Notes: generated by a model from the letters alone, not told the origin. 64,000 nt of DNA from Limnoperna fortunei (GCA_944474755.1 OX104111.1:94034805-94098804); one strand, 5' to 3'. Positions 47,481 to 60,336 are shown, counted from the stretch's first letter. Made by a program: numbers and translations.

Positions 47481-48317
47481 TACATCACTGGACTCATTTG
47501 TGGTGCAGCATTACCATGTGATGTAAAATTAACAAGGATTAATAATATTTTTGATGTCTACTGTCTGTAACACAATTTTTAAAGTCAAAGCTTTATTTGC
47601 ATAATATGCCGAGCAGTCGAATCAAACTGAGTTAGCATTTATCTGCAACCACTAGTTTATCGCGACTAGTCAATACAAAATGCAAACACTTACAGGAAGC
47701 GTGGTTTCAACAGAGCCATAGAATCACAAAATTCATTAATTGAATATTTAATGAAATACCCTGTGTTTCCAGTGGACGCTCATCGACTATTCAATATCTT
47801 CGTTCGATATTATTTGCATCGTCCTGAATAAAGTGGGAATACTGAAATAAGTATGAGCAACACAAACATCATCTCAACTTAAACTGGGGTAATTTCGGGA
47901 AGGTTTACAATAAGTTTAGGCTCCAGGTATAGTACCCATATATCGGTTGCATTATTTCATATCTGATTGTAGAGGCGTACACAGACCGTAAAAGTGGGTT
48001 GCAATAATGCTCGCACAAAAAGTAAAGCGCTCCTCTAAAGAACATAATACCACTCATACATCATTCTGATCTTCACAGTGCCGGTCATATTTACATAATA
48101 AATATCAAACAGACATAAAGAACCTTTACTCTTACCCGACCCGAACATAAATATATAAAAAAAGACTCATTTTGATATGTGACGTGTTTCTGATTCTTAT
48201 TCTCCTAATTTTGGTCATTTTTTTAAAGAAAGTAGGACACGTTTGAATTTTTTTAGCAAAATCAATATATTTTTAGTTAATATATTATCTATTTGTACCG
48301 GCACTGCAGTATAAATG
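47481..48317. other. AT-rich non-coding stretch
   Basis: Nothing recognisable was seen. Some further Harbinger sequence may precede 47,480 on the minus strand, but it is too decayed to read. Confidence 0.4.
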
Positions 48318-48440
48318 ACTTTCTATTCTTGTAGTCGTTTATTACAAACATTTTCAAGACTTCGACAGTTCACTATTAAATACTTTCTATTCTGGTATGC
48401 GTTTGTTACAAACATTTTTAGGACTTCGCCAGTTCATTTG
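48318..48440. repeat. 64-bp tandem duplication
   Basis: 'actttctattcttg' and 'ttacaaacattttcaagact' and 'tcgacagttca' starting at 48,318 recur from 48,382 with several substitutions. Two units. Confidence 0.75.
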
Positions 48441-48968
48441 TAGCTAAGGTGAAAAGTAATTAATAAATTTGTCAACGAAAGCTTATTATATCTGAAAAAG
48501 AACATGCTGATATGTTTTGCTGACAATTTCTCTTATAGTTTATATTAATATCATGACCCCTAACGACATTTTGTAAAGTTATTAAGATCATTTTCTAAAG
48601 TACAATAACAAACTTATATCCGAAAAATAATTAATATTGGTAATCATTTATTATATTTATTTATATACTTTCTAAACTTTCTAAACTTTTCGCGATTTCT
48701 ATGTTCTAAGGATTTTCAAAATAAGTTTTTCAACTGAATTATCTAAGACTTTAGTTAAACATCAGCTTGGACCTCATACCAAAAGTGAGTTATGAAAAAA
48801 AGACTTTTGTTATTATATAGAAATTGTAAAAACTCTACATAACACCACTGATGAAAACAACTCACTAGGCTGTAAAGTTGTAACGTATAGAATATCGATC
48901 CGAGCTTTAAAGTTGGACTTTGAACCCGTGATACCGTAAGACCGCTCGTGACTGTATACGGTTAAAAC

Positions 48969-50299
48969 ATGGATATACTTAATCTACCGCCGCGGGTGCG
49001 TGAACGGTATTACACAGCAGAAGAAGAATTAAAGGAAAAGCATTTGAACTTTATTCGGTCCATGCCTTTAGAAGAGCTGCAAAAGTTCAACAAAAACAAA
49101 TACAAAGATATACTCATAGAAGTACTTTCTAAAATCTTAGAAAACCCTGTTTCGTTAGACACAATTAAAGACCAATGTCACTATATAGCAAACGCCCTTA
49201 ATAATGAGTGTCAGTCACAGATTGCCAGGCTTCGTAAAAGCAAGCCTCTGAATTCACCACAGAAAACAAGAAGCTCGGCGCTGCCCAAAGAAGCTGAAAT
49301 GAGCGCTAAGAATCAACCTTCAAATGCCGACGTCCAATGGCTCTCACATTCCATGAACGAACTCTTTATCTCTCAAAACTCGCCTCCTTCTTGAAACGAA
49401 CCGACCTCTCCAGAAACGTTAGATGACAGCATCACATTCGTAAAATTGTTTTGAAACTCTGAAAAATCTAATACCTGGATCTAAAGACAATGGTAGCACA
49501 ACCAATCAGCAAGATAGACAACAACCGCAACAGAAGGCTGCACAGCGTAAAGGCACACCTTTGATTGGTAGCTCCGTTATACGGGACATAAAGAAAGCAG
49601 CTTTTCACCTTGACAACGAACCTGTGTGTATACGTGGAGGAAAAGTATCTGATGCTACGGCAAAACTTCTTAGTCATCCAGACGGTGAAAACTTTGAAAA
49701 CATTATACTACAAATAGGCAGTAATGACTGTGTAACGGAGTCGTTCAACGAAGAAACTTTCCACGATGACTAAAAGACTCTTGTTACGACAGCAAAAAGC
49801 AAAAGTGACAATGTTGTGATATCATCAATACACCCCCGCTTGGATGATCAGTATGGTAATACTAGAACTGGTAACGTATTGTTTAGTAAAATCGCAAATG
49901 ATGAAAACTGTCTATTCATTGATAATGATGTTATTTTTATGTCAAAGAATGGTTCCGTAAATTTCTCACTCTATAACAAAGATGGTATACATTTAAATAA
50001 AAATGGATCTGCAAAGAATCTGGGTATTAATGAGAAGGTAAATGTAAAGAGTAGTGCTGCACAACAAAAGAGAAAGTTTCACACAAACGAAAATCAGGCA
50101 GTCAAGAAAGACAACCTGTAGATAGGCACGTGCGAGTCTCCTCTGGTGGTGGGCAAAACCACTCCATGCTGAAAGACGTCACAATTCAAACACATCATGC
50201 ACTGATTACAGATCACTTGGACGTCACAATAGAGGTGATCTTAATGAAAGTTGTTGTTGGTATTGTGGTGAAAGAAACCATTTGTCAAAAAACTGTTAA
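48969..50299 (+). pseudogene. LINE ORF1: SGNH esterase domain plus CCHC knuckle
   Basis: The N-terminal part (48,969-49,394) is charged and helical, with no named domain. An in-frame TGA and a frameshift follow. The esterase part starts near 49,561: block I 'LIGSSVIRDIK' with the nucleophile Ser in a G-S-S-type motif, 'IRGGKVSDA', block III 'LQIGSNDC', a TAA at 49,771-49,773 in the same frame, then 'VVISSIHPRLDD' and block V 'NKDGIHLNKNGS' with the D-x-x-H pair. After another frameshift, a C-x2-C-x4-H-x4-C zinc knuckle ('CWYCGERNHLSKNC', 50,255-50,296) is followed directly by TAA (50,297-50,299), which looks like the original ORF1 stop. In this family ORF1 binds element RNA; the function of the esterase is unclear. 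Confidence 0.85.
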
Positions 50300-53200
50300 C
50301 ATGGAAAATATTTACATCTAAATGAACATTCTTTTCATGTTTTGTGTTTAGTAGAAACTTTCCTACAATCAAATCAGAAACCTACAGGCCTACACGATAA
50401 GTACAGATGGATAGGTAAAAGTCGTTTATGCAGCAAAGCCGGCGGTGGAGTAGGTTCATGTATTAGCAGTGATGTTAAAGATTTAGATGATAATTTGTTA
50501 CAAAACAAAGACGATGAATTTGAGCGTCTTTGGGTGCTCTGTCGAGTAAACGGCGTTAAGACGTTAATAGGGGTATCGTATTTCCCAAATGATGGGATTG
50601 ATAAGCACATCAGTGATTCTCTGTTCTTCGAGCTGTTAGCAAATTGCTCGAAGTTTAGAGAGCTTGGTTATGAAATTTGTCTAACCGGTGATTTCAATGG
50701 TAAATTCATAGATAAATGTGTCTTTACGAACAGGCCGTTGGTCATTGAGTCACCGCGCAGTTATAATGGTATGAGACTCCGACAGTTCACAGACGCAGCA
50801 AATCTAACATTTGCTAACTCACTGGACTGCTGTGAGGGCTTGTATACCAGACTTTTGAATGACCAAAAGTCGACTTTAGATTATGTATTTTTTTATCAGG
50901 AAAGCTTTGTGAAACCGTTACATCAGTCTTCATAGATGATATTGGAAAATTTGATCTACATAGCGATAATGTCATTGTACGTGTAAGTTTACTTGGACAT
51001 GAAAATCGTTGTCGAATCCACACTCCCAAACGGTATCGATGGAAGGTAGACGAGGTCGATTGGCATACTTTTAGCTATAATATCGATAATTTATTTACAG
51101 AAAGCTGGCACAAAACATCGCATAACATAAACGAGATTTGGGAGGAGTGGAAGTCAAAAGTTAACAAAGGGGCTGAATCTGTAGTTAAACGCATTCCATG
51201 CGTAAAAACTATAGGGATTTTGGGGATAAATCATTGGATACACTACTTAAGCCTAGAAGAGAGGCAAACAGGCTCCGTAGATTACATAACAAAACGCGTC
51301 CGTGCGATAGTCCTCTTGGTTATCAGATTTCAGAAATATACCTTAAGAGGAAAAGGGCGCTCCAAGAGGAAATTCAACGCAAACGACTTGAGACAAAATG
51401 GGGAAAATTGGAGGCAACTTAGCCAATAAAATTAATAAAAGATTTTGGCAATTGCTTCGAGGACCCCGTGAAAACATAAACCTAAGTCGCATTATCGATC
51501 CGAATAACCGAGATGATTATTTTGAAGACGAGAGTGATATAAGTACATGCCTTATGGATCACTTCAGTAAAATCGGTAAAGATGACACCATAACACCCGA
51601 ACATAAAGCTAACATCAATAATGTTCTTCATTCGCTAGACTCAGAAAGTTCCAGTTGTGAAAACATGTTGTCAATGGCTTTTTCCAAGATCTCTATTTCT
51701 GAAGCTCTTCATTGTTTAAAATCCGGGAAAGCGCCAGTTGTCGATGATAGTCCGAACGTGTTTCTAAAACATGGTGGTGATGGTATGTTAAGAACATTAT
51801 GCGGTCTGTTTACGTTTATTTCGGACACCGAGGAAATACCAAGGGAGTGGCAAAAAGGGATAATTGTACCACTGCATAAATCTGGCTACAAATGCGACCT
51901 CCATAATTATAGGGGGATTACCCTTTCTTCAAATGTTTATAAACTCTTTGCAAAAACTCTAGAAATTTGTATTACTGGTTTCTTGGAGGAGAGAAATACG
52001 CTAGGCGAAACACAAGGCGCTTTCCGAAAGGACAGGCAAATTTAAGACCAAATTTTTGCTCTTCAAGGAATCTGTGCCTTATCTCGCTCTTCTAGGAAAC
52101 CGCTCTACCTAGCCTTCCTTGATCTATCTAAGGCTTTTGACCGAGTTTGGCGAGATGGCCTTTTCGTCAGGTTGTGGCAAAGCGGGATACAAGGAAAGGT
52201 CTGGCGTCTATTACGCAAAATTTATGGAGTTTTATTCGGAGATATAGAAACAGAATGGTTTGAACAGGACTATGGCGTTAAGCAGGGATGTGTGTTGTCA
52301 CCCACCCTTTTCTCTATACTTATGAACGATTTGGTAGAGATGCTCGATAACCGCGGCTTTGGCTATGAACTCCAACAACAGTTTATAAACTCTTGAATAT
52401 TTCATACGAATTCGCAGCAAAGTGGAATTTAAAATTTTCGCAGCAAAGTGGAATTTAAAATTTAACAGTAAAAAATCAAAAGTTATGGTTGTTGTTGGAA
52501 AGCGAGTTGATCCAAATAATAAGTGGTCGCTCGGTGAACAACACATAGATGGGGTGAATGAATATAAGTATCTTGGTTACTATGTAAATTACATCTAATC
52601 ACCATGTAAATGTGTACTTAAAAGATAAAATGGAAAATCTGTTAAATTATAATACATGTGTCCTTAGTGAGCACGGGGACTTTAACCGAATAAACTTAGG
52701 TGACGCCCTTTGGAACTCGGTTCTCAGGCCCACCTTGACACACGCATTCTCTGTATGGGCCCCTTTATCTTCTGCAAATCTATCGTTGATCGATAGTTGG
52801 CAATATCGAGCGGCTAAGATAGCTCTTAATACGAAAATTAACATTCCTAAATGTGCTTTGCTACTCGAATTAGGCTGGGAGCCAGTAACGGCATTCATTA
52901 CTCGTCAGAGAGTATCTTATTTCAAACGAATTAATAGATTACCCGTAAGCAGACTATGCGTGCGTGTACTCGCTGAGCTTCAACGGCATGCTTAGGATAT
53001 GTACAAGAAATTAACAATCTTAGGGATACTTTTGATTTTGAAAACTTCGATTCTTTTTATGGACATTTTACCCGGGAAAAGTTATCACAAGACGTAACTT
53101 CTAAGAGTAGTCTTAACCTATATTTAAGTTGTCATGTACAAATAGGAAGACAGACATATTTGTCCGATGCAAGTGACTTCAAATCTTTAAGATTGAAGCT

Positions 53201-53655
53201 GCTTGCAAGGACAAATTATTTGCCTGTCAACAAAAACCTATTAAGGATGAACTTGTCTGACAATGAATTTTGTCCGTTATGTGACTACGGCGAGTCTGAA
53301 GATATTGAACATTTGCTTTTGCATTGCCCTTCACTCGAGCATATCCGGCAAAAATATTTTACTATTTTGTCATATACGAATAATACCGTTGGTTTTATGG
53401 AACTGTCGTCACGTGCCAAAATCTTATTTTTAATTGGAGACATAGGTTATGCTTTTAGCAATGAAGTTGGATATTTTTATGATGTAAATGGAAGAATGTT
53501 GCTTTTTAGATATGTTCAATTATCGAAACAGTATCGAATAGAGACAACTTTTAACACAACTAATGATGTATGTTTCAAGATGTCAATTTCAGTGTTTGTT
53601 TTTAACATTTTATTTTGTCTCCAGATTTTATGTCACGTAAGTGTATACATTTTAT
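50300..53655 (+). pseudogene. LINE ORF2: endonuclease and reverse transcriptase, FADD box deleted
   Basis: The AP-endonuclease domain is readable from 'HVLCLVETFLQSN' (50,330) through 'ICLTGDFNGKF', 'STLDYVF' and, after a frameshift near 50,885, 'KFDLHSDNVIVRV'. Its first ~40-50 residues seem to be missing. A linker with two more frameshifts leads to the RT: 'WQKGIIVPLHKSG', 'LHNYRGITLSSNVYKLFAK', a TAA at 52,043-52,045, 'YLAFLDLSKAFDRVW' and 'GVKQGCVLSPTLFSILMNDL'. The next motif, F/Y-A-D-D, is absent: 'GYEL' jumps to 'QQQFINS'. A 26-bp tandem duplication (52,411-52,462) then shifts the frame before 'AAKWNLKFN'. The thumb region continues to about 52,995. A C-terminal zinc finger, 'CPLCDYGESEDIEHLLLHC', lies near 53,272. 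The element cannot reverse transcribe. Confidence 0.88.
52411..52462 (+). repeat. 26-bp tandem duplication inside the LINE RT
   Basis: 'ttcgcagcaaagtggaattt' plus 'aaaatt' occurs twice in tandem (52,411-52,436 and 52,437-52,462), apparently identical. 26 is not a multiple of 3, so it frameshifts ORF2. Confidence 0.9.
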
Positions 53656-53803
53656 GACTATGTTAATTTTTTAATGCATATGATATGTATGCAAATATTA
53701 CCTGTATATATTTTTATATGTTTTAATAGACGCACCGCTACTTCGACCCTGGTAACAGGTGCCCCCGATGTAAAGGGGTAGTTTCTAAATAAATAAATAA
53801 ATT

Positions 53804-54674
53804 AATATTATATATATATAATTTAATGTAAACATTATTTTATTGATAAATGCATAGTTCACAATACATGTAGGTATAATACAAGTTGAGATTAGAAAAC
53901 AAGTGCTGCAAGCACTTTTATAAATTCTTCTCCCAGTATATATGAAAATACATAGTAGAATGCATGACATACAGTGACATAATCACGATTTCATATTAAA
54001 GTTATTTTCATAACATTAGTGTTACTATTACTATGGTTGACAGTTTACTTTGAAACAATATAAGAAACTTAAATATTTAAAATTTAAATAAAACCGCACA
54101 GCCCGCAATATACGCGCGTCAACTGCTTTAAAATGATCTTAAATGTTCACAAAATAATCTTATAATAATCTTAAATGCTCACAAAATAATCTTAAGAATT
54201 TATCGATATGTGCTGGTTCTTTTATCATGATTGATCATGATTGTATGTTATATGCTTTGATAAAAAGTTTTACTTTTTGGTAAACATGTTCCCTTAATAT
54301 GAATATAAATAATGTATAATAAATTACGCAACTGACATCTACATGCCAATTACTCTAAAATGTATCACAACACATTCAACTTATTGTAGATCATATAAGA
54401 AATCTGCAGTTTTCCAAAACTCTGAAACGACAAAAATTAAAATAATTAAAATCACTTACTGTAATGAATTCCATGCGCTGTGATCAAATTACAAACTATC
54501 AAAGCAAAATTAGTGAAGATGGTCAAATTGTTTATGAAATTAGTTCTATAATTCTAAAACGGCATTATTAAATCCTTGTCAAAAACAACATGAACCTTTT
54601 CCTGTAAATTCCTGATGTTGTATAGAAATTTTAACTAAACGTAGGAAGGAAAGCAATTTAATGTTATCGTACGC
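53804..54674. other. AT-rich non-coding stretch
   Basis: Nothing recognisable was seen beyond a (TA)n run near 53,808-53,820 next to the LINE tail, and a doublet 'ataatcttaa' near 54,160-54,195. Confidence 0.45.
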
Positions 54675-54875
54675 TGATACCATACTCGGAGAGGGACAGA
54701 CTCTCCATTGGAGGGTTGTCATGTTATAATACAGAAAGCCTGACCGCGGACTGGGTTACATGTTTTGAGAATGCCATGCTTCTTGGACGATAATGATCCC
54801 TGTTGTAGATTTCTAAAAAAGAGAATTATTGTACCCGCTACAACAGGCTAAATTCTCCGTTCCGAGCAAAGACTT
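54675..54875 (-). repeat. Dispersed repeat R1, copy c
   Basis: The reverse complement reads 'ggagaatttagcctgttgta', 'gaaatctacaacagggatca', 'ttatcgtccaagaagcatgg', 'cattctcaaaacatg', 'gtccgcggtcaggctttctg' and 'tgacaaccctcc', in the order of copies d and e. Confidence 0.75.
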
Positions 54876-55454
54876 CATACCTATTGTAGTGTCTCTCAAA
54901 ACTGTGTTCCCTTTATCTCTCTTCTTGATTTATTGTTGCAAACTTGCTCTCGTCCTGAATAAAGCTGAAATATTGCTTTATTTATATAGCTCTCTTGTCT
55001 CCTGAAAGTTTGAAAAAACAGAAACAGATGATATTATTTCTGCGCTCCGACGTTTGATCGGAAATTGTGTCTATTCACGTAAGAACAGAATAAGCATAGT
55101 TATGGAACGTTAATTTCAATAGTGTTTAAATAATATTTATTTGAAAACTTGTATTTTAAAATATTTACGGTTATAACAATGTAAATAGTTTCCTATAGTT
55201 TAAAACCATACAACATGAATTATAAATGTTTCAGAGTGAAGTTATTGGGTATAAAGTCTGGTCGTCAAATATCAATCACTGAAGCGCAGTAAGGTTTCTC
55301 ATTAGATGAAAGCAAGTTTCTTTTTATCCATGACTTAAGAAACCCTATTAGTGGTGAAACTTCTCAAAATTACATATTAACGAGATTAAGTTCTAATAAC
55401 TAAGTTTACTGTGTGTTGATAAGTAAGCCAAAGGCAAAACATGTTAACTGCCAC

Positions 55455-55715
55455 TGACAAAATATATGGTATTGGTAGGGGCGGAAAATTTTTAGCGCTT
55501 GTAGCGGCTACAACAAGGTTTCTCTTATCGACATCTACAGAAGGGGTCTTTATCATGCATGGAGTGTGGCATTCTCCAAACACGTTAATCACTGTGTTCC
55601 GCGGTCAGGCTTGTCGTATTATCACCTGGCACCCCCAACGAAAGGGCATCCCATATCCACCACCAGTGGGGACGCGCTGGGCAGCTCTTTAGGTCGGACA
55701 CAGGATAGTCCCAAA
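55455..55715 (+). repeat. Dispersed repeat R1, copy d
   Basis: 'ggtaggggcggaaaattttt', 'gtagcggctacaacaaggtt', 'atctacagaaggggtcttta', 'gagtgtggcattctccaaac', 'gttccgcggtcaggcttgtc' and 'gacgcgctgggcagctcttt'. The open frames at 55,441-55,754 are this repeat, not genes. Confidence 0.8.
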
Positions 55716-57884
55716 ATATTGGCAAGATGCATCAAACCACTTGTGGGTAGGTAATATCGTAGGTCATACGTGGAAAGAGTCCCTTAATATTATGTACACA
55801 GGTGCATTCACAAAAAGTAGTTAGTTAAAGTTTATTGGAAATAAGAATCTTTGCAAAAAAATTCTTACACATTAAACATTTAATAAATATGATGGATTAT
55901 AATTCATATGTCTAGTTGAAAGAGTAAATTTCATGTTTTACAGACTTGGCGATGACAGTAGTGATTATTCTGCAGCATTAACAAATTAAGGATTAATAAT
56001 TTTGTCTAATTTCTGGATATAATGCAGACTAGTCTGGTTTTTGTACTTTTACACCACAAAATGTCATTCTTATTTATTTAAATTGATTTTATGTAAAAAA
56101 AAATTAAAAAAATTCTTGTTTCATAGTATTAATTATTTCAAATTATTGACTGTTTGTTTAATTTTACACGGTAAAGCTTTTAATATCTATTATACAATTT
56201 TTACTGATGTATGTACGGTCGGATAGCTAAAGTGCAACGTAGGTTATTCCGTAAAGATTTATTTTGGTTTTATAACTCTAAGGTAGTCATGGAAGGCATA
56301 CAAATAATAACTGAAATATTTATAAATATAATAAAGACGATCCATTTTCCTTATTGTAACTTCAAAGAAGCTTGCCTTTTAGCTCAGTGTTGTCAGTCCA
56401 TTATGAGATTTTATAACATTGGATGTTTATGACTATGGATGTAATGCACTATATTAATACTGTATCCGGTTTTGAAACTTCCATTTTGACACAATTGAAT
56501 ACTTTTTTTTTATTTAATCCCGTTATGTTTGCTTTCATGACATGATTAAGTTGTGATTAAAACGTAAGTCAAGTTTTGTGTTGTACGGATAAAAGTGCGG
56601 CGTAAACATAGCATTTTAATGTATTTTAAACTGATTTTATAAACTTATGCTTTAGGTTCCGTTTCTATGAAATTCAATTTGTTGGATTACTTAATCATAA
56701 TTATAAGCTAAATGGAAGGTAATAAAAATATCGGTACGCTTAAGTTTATTGTCAGTCAGTTAGTTTGTTGTAAATAGTCGTTTATGGAAATTCATTCTCG
56801 TATACAAAGTCTATATTGCAGCATAATTTTATTTTGTTTTATATGTGTTTGTCAGGATTTGTAATCGTCTCTTCACGTTAGGCTTTTGTTATTCGGTCGT
56901 ATGTATGCTGCGCCATCCTATCAAAAGGGGAAATAAATTAAAGCTTTTAGGAGTGCTTGTTCGTTCTTCCATTCGTTCGTCCGTCCCACCTCAGGTTTAC
57001 TTTCCGTTAAAGCTTTTTAAAAATAAAGATCACTTCACATCTAAATAAAACTTGGCACAATTTTACAACAAAATTATGTAGGTATGTGGTGAATATTTTA
57101 CCAATATGTGCCAAGACACTTTTTTTTGTCCTTGTGCAGCACGTATCTCAATTGTGTTACAAACTGAGCCATTTACAGTATACGATGCTTCTCGTATTAC
57201 AAACCTAAAATGGTGCATCTCGTTCAAACAACGTCTGGTTTATGTTGCTCATAGTGAAATATAATAGATGTAATAATGTCTAAAACCAATAGCATCCACA
57301 AGTGTATTTGCAGACGTTTCTTACATACATCACACCCTTATCTCGTCCTTACTTGATTTATATGCACATTGCTGAAATTAAAATAATAAACAATAATTTA
57401 CATTGCCTTAAGACATTAGTCACAACATATTCACGTATCATTCCCGCTAGATGTTATTTAATAGTTGGTTAAATGCCAGTAACAGATGGATAATTTCAGA
57501 ATAAAACATTTTTACTGTCACACGAATAACTTTCTGTAAATATTTTTTTTGTAATTACAACATCTAGCTGGAAATTTGTACATAGCTTTTAAGATACGAG
57601 AAAGCGTTATAAAGAAAACTATTGCACGAATCATTTGTATTATTCTTTGTCTTATCATACATATTAAAAAAATATATATAAATTCTATATTGTTTTTTAC
57701 TATCGTCTCTTATGATCAACGGAATGCTTAAATCTGACTGTAATACGAGAGAGATTAATTGTGCAATGATAGGACTGCACAGCTAAAGAGATTTTGTGCT
57801 GTTGTTTCGTCTTAAATCAAACTTATTAAGTCATTATATATGTAAAATTTATATATATAATATATTTGTTTAATGCATTGATTA
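55716..57884. other. AT-rich non-coding stretch
   Basis: No gene seen. A small 'gttcgttcttccattcgttc' run near 56,960 is simple-sequence-like. The short frames here lack domains. Confidence 0.45.
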
Positions 57885-58265
57885 ATTGGATATTTGCTTT
57901 ACGTCCAGCCAGCAGTATTTCAGCTATATTCAGGAAGAGAATATGTTAACAAACAATAAATGAACGAGAAAAGGGTTGGATCAGGTCGAACAATATTTTG
58001 ACCGCAAAAGGTAAAATATGGAGTATTGGTTAGGGGCGGAAAATTTAGCCTTTTGTTGCGGCTACAGTGAGCCTATTCTTTTTTAAAATCTACATAAGGA
58101 AATTTTTATCGTGCAAGGAACGGGGGATTTTCCTAACACGTCACCCACTACTGCTGAAGACCAGGCTATTCGCATTGTGACTGATAACCCCTAAAGAGAG
58201 GTCCTCTCTAAACTGCTAGCCGAGGACGCCCTTTCCCATGTATTGCCTCAAATGTCTGTGGATTA
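57885..58265 (+). repeat. Dispersed repeat R1, copy e (longest)
   Basis: The left half is 'ggatatttgctttacgtcca', 'gccagcagtatttcagctat', 'aacgagaaaagggttggatc' and 'ggtaaaatatggagtattgg'. The right half is 'ggggcggaaaatttagcctt', 'gcggctacagtgagcctatt' and 'gaccaggctattcgcattgt', then 'gactgataacccc'. Together with copies a-d and the piece at 8.4 kb this defines a repeat of about 350-400 bp. Confidence 0.75.
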
Positions 58266-58839
58266 CTTACATGAATAATAATGCCGAAACAAAGACGGGT
58301 AAATCCTTTAGACATAATGAATTTCTTATATCTTTATCAAATCTTTTCAAGTTGCTTCTATACCTTGCTATTCTGGTCAGGCGCTTTTCTCGTTGGTGTT
58401 TTTGATTTCACTTTTTGCCCATCCATTTAATATTGCTGAACGAACTGGCATATGTATTGTCATGGGCACTAGACAGGCTATGAATGTTTAAGCTTGTTTT
58501 CCTAAAGACATTGTAAAATATATCCCATATACCACCCCAATCGTCAGCCAGTTTTGAATCCTAGAAATACACTGGATAATGAAACAAGTAGTAGCTTTAC
58601 ATTAGATTAATACCGGTATTGTTAAGTAATAAAGTCCCAAGTTCTAACAGATGACTTGCAATCCAAGAAGGCAGCATTTTAAAGCATAAGGAAGTAGAAC
58701 TATATGGAATGTTTTCATGTCATATTTTCTGGTGTCCATGTAAAACGAACGGTAAATTAAAGAGGTTTCTTTCGCATAAAATAAAAGATATACTTATAAA
58801 AGACTGAAAAACTAGTACTCGCTACAAGAACGAATTGTT
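58266..58839. other. AT-rich non-coding stretch
   Basis: Nothing recognisable was seen. Confidence 0.45.
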
Positions 58840-59015
58840 CCACCAAACTGTTGGCAAAATCCTTGCCTGTCCGGAACACCTGAGTGCACATATGTTTTTA
58901 TTGGGTTCGGGTTACTCACTTTCTCATTATTATTTTTTTTTTTTTTTTTGGCATTTGTAATCGTCTATTGTCTTTCGGCTGTTGTTCGGTTCGGTCGGTT
59001 TCCTATTTTTTTAGA
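58840..59015 (+). repeat. Penelope-like retroelement 3' tail
   Basis: 'gtccggaacacctgagtgca', 'gtttttattgggttcgggtt', 'actcactttctc', a T-run and 'tgttcggttcggtcggttt' match the minus-strand tail at 19,800-19,965. This is a severely 5'-truncated copy. Confidence 0.7.
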
Positions 59016-59874
59016 AGAAAAAATTTTCCCTGAAGAATTTTGGTCTAAATCTCATGTATTGTCTTTTGTAGTTATTCTTTTTTTAAATGTCTAACTTTTT
59101 TAGACAACAAAATCCTTTGTATGTGTCATCCTTGTTTCTAGCAAAATAAGAACAAATTGTAACATTAATGTAAATTTACAATATGTAAATTGAAGCAGTG
59201 AATTGACATTTCTGCTTGCATGACATTGTAATTACGTTGTAAATAGGCTAAAAAAAATAATATTTTAAACGGGCTTATTTAACTTGAGATTTCTCTTACA
59301 TTTATTTGGTTAATTAGTTCAAAACATGTTTTATAACCACATTTACTTAATTTTCATCGCTTCATTACAAACTGGAAGTAGGAGGTACTCATCATTTCCG
59401 TTAAAACGTAAAAAAATATTTAGTTTTAGGAAGATAGTATGATATTCGCTTGCCTGACCTAATCATATTATCACGGTAGCTTCTTCTCCTAAAACGTTCA
59501 GAATCCTAATTATATTTTTGTTATAATTTTGTTATTTTTAAATCAAATTTCTTATCAAGTTTATTAACGGTACAGATCGACTTTACAATTTGCATTGATA
59601 TTTTAAAGATAACATTTACCATTATGAACTGCAAATTTTAATACCGTCGACGCAAAATGTATTTTTTTCTTAAATTCAATACACTTGTCTCTGTCGTTCT
59701 TTCATATTTAGCGCTCGGATATTACAGCTGCAATTCTAGATGTCGGTCGTTATTTGACTTTTAAAAGTGTTGAATAGCATACATATAGTCTCACTTTGAA
59801 TTCTTACAGACTATGAAACGTTAAAATGACAAATTTCGGGTTGAGATAGTTCATTCGCATCTTTGGCTCAATGC
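59016..59874. other. AT-rich non-coding stretch
   Basis: Nothing recognisable was seen. Confidence 0.45.
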
Positions 59875-59970
59875 GACATCCAATCAGAACGCCTAAACAA
59901 GAACGTTGCTATGTAACAAAAACAACGTTCTTATTAAACGTTCTTGCCTCGGGCATTCTGATAGGATGTC
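59875..59970. mobile_element. Fold-back sequence, ~33-bp arms
   Basis: 'gacatccaatcagaacgcc' then 'aagaacgtt' (59,875-59,907) pairs with the inverted series ending 'gcattctgataggatgtc' at 59,970. The interior holds another small palindrome ('gaacgttg..caacgttc'). It looks like a small MITE; no target duplication was defined. Confidence 0.6.
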
Positions 59971-60336
59971 TGTTACTAAACAAAATATAGGATATAGCGA
60001 TGTGAAAGTTTTTGGGATACAAGTACTAAGAAATAGAAGCTTTATGCGTTTTGGGAAAAGCCCATATAATCTTCGCTCATGATAGAGCGTTTTATGTCTC
60101 TTTGTTTGTTCCGATTCGCTCCACATGCGAAAAGACATAAATTTGTATCAGGAGTAAAGGTTAACCCAGTCATTCCCCAAAAGTAACATGGTTTTATTAT
60201 AATTATAACAGTGTATGCAGAGATACTGTTAGTCTTTCTTTAAATTACAATAGAATAAGCGAGAATGCATTTAGTCGTATTTATAACTATAACCTTATTG
60301 TCTAGGATAATATAACTATATATTAATTATACAATT
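59971..60336. other. AT-rich non-coding stretch
   Basis: Nothing recognisable was seen. Confidence 0.45.

Larger units (their letters stand above)
48960..53803 (+). mobile_element. CR1/L2-like LINE, nearly full length, inactivated
   Basis: About 4.8 kb in one orientation: ORF1 (N-terminal region, SGNH esterase, CCHC knuckle), then ORF2 (endonuclease, RT, C-terminal zinc finger), then a short 3' UTR ending in an AAAT-type tail (53,786-53,803). An esterase-bearing ORF1 is known from CR1/L2-group non-LTR elements. The 5' boundary is uncertain; the ORF1 ATG is at 48,969 and some 5' UTR probably precedes it. No target duplication could be identified. Many frameshifts, stops and at least one large internal deletion make it dead. 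Confidence 0.88.

Noticed and set aside
55441..55754. Two overlapping open frames
   Set aside because: They are explained by repeat R1 copy d.
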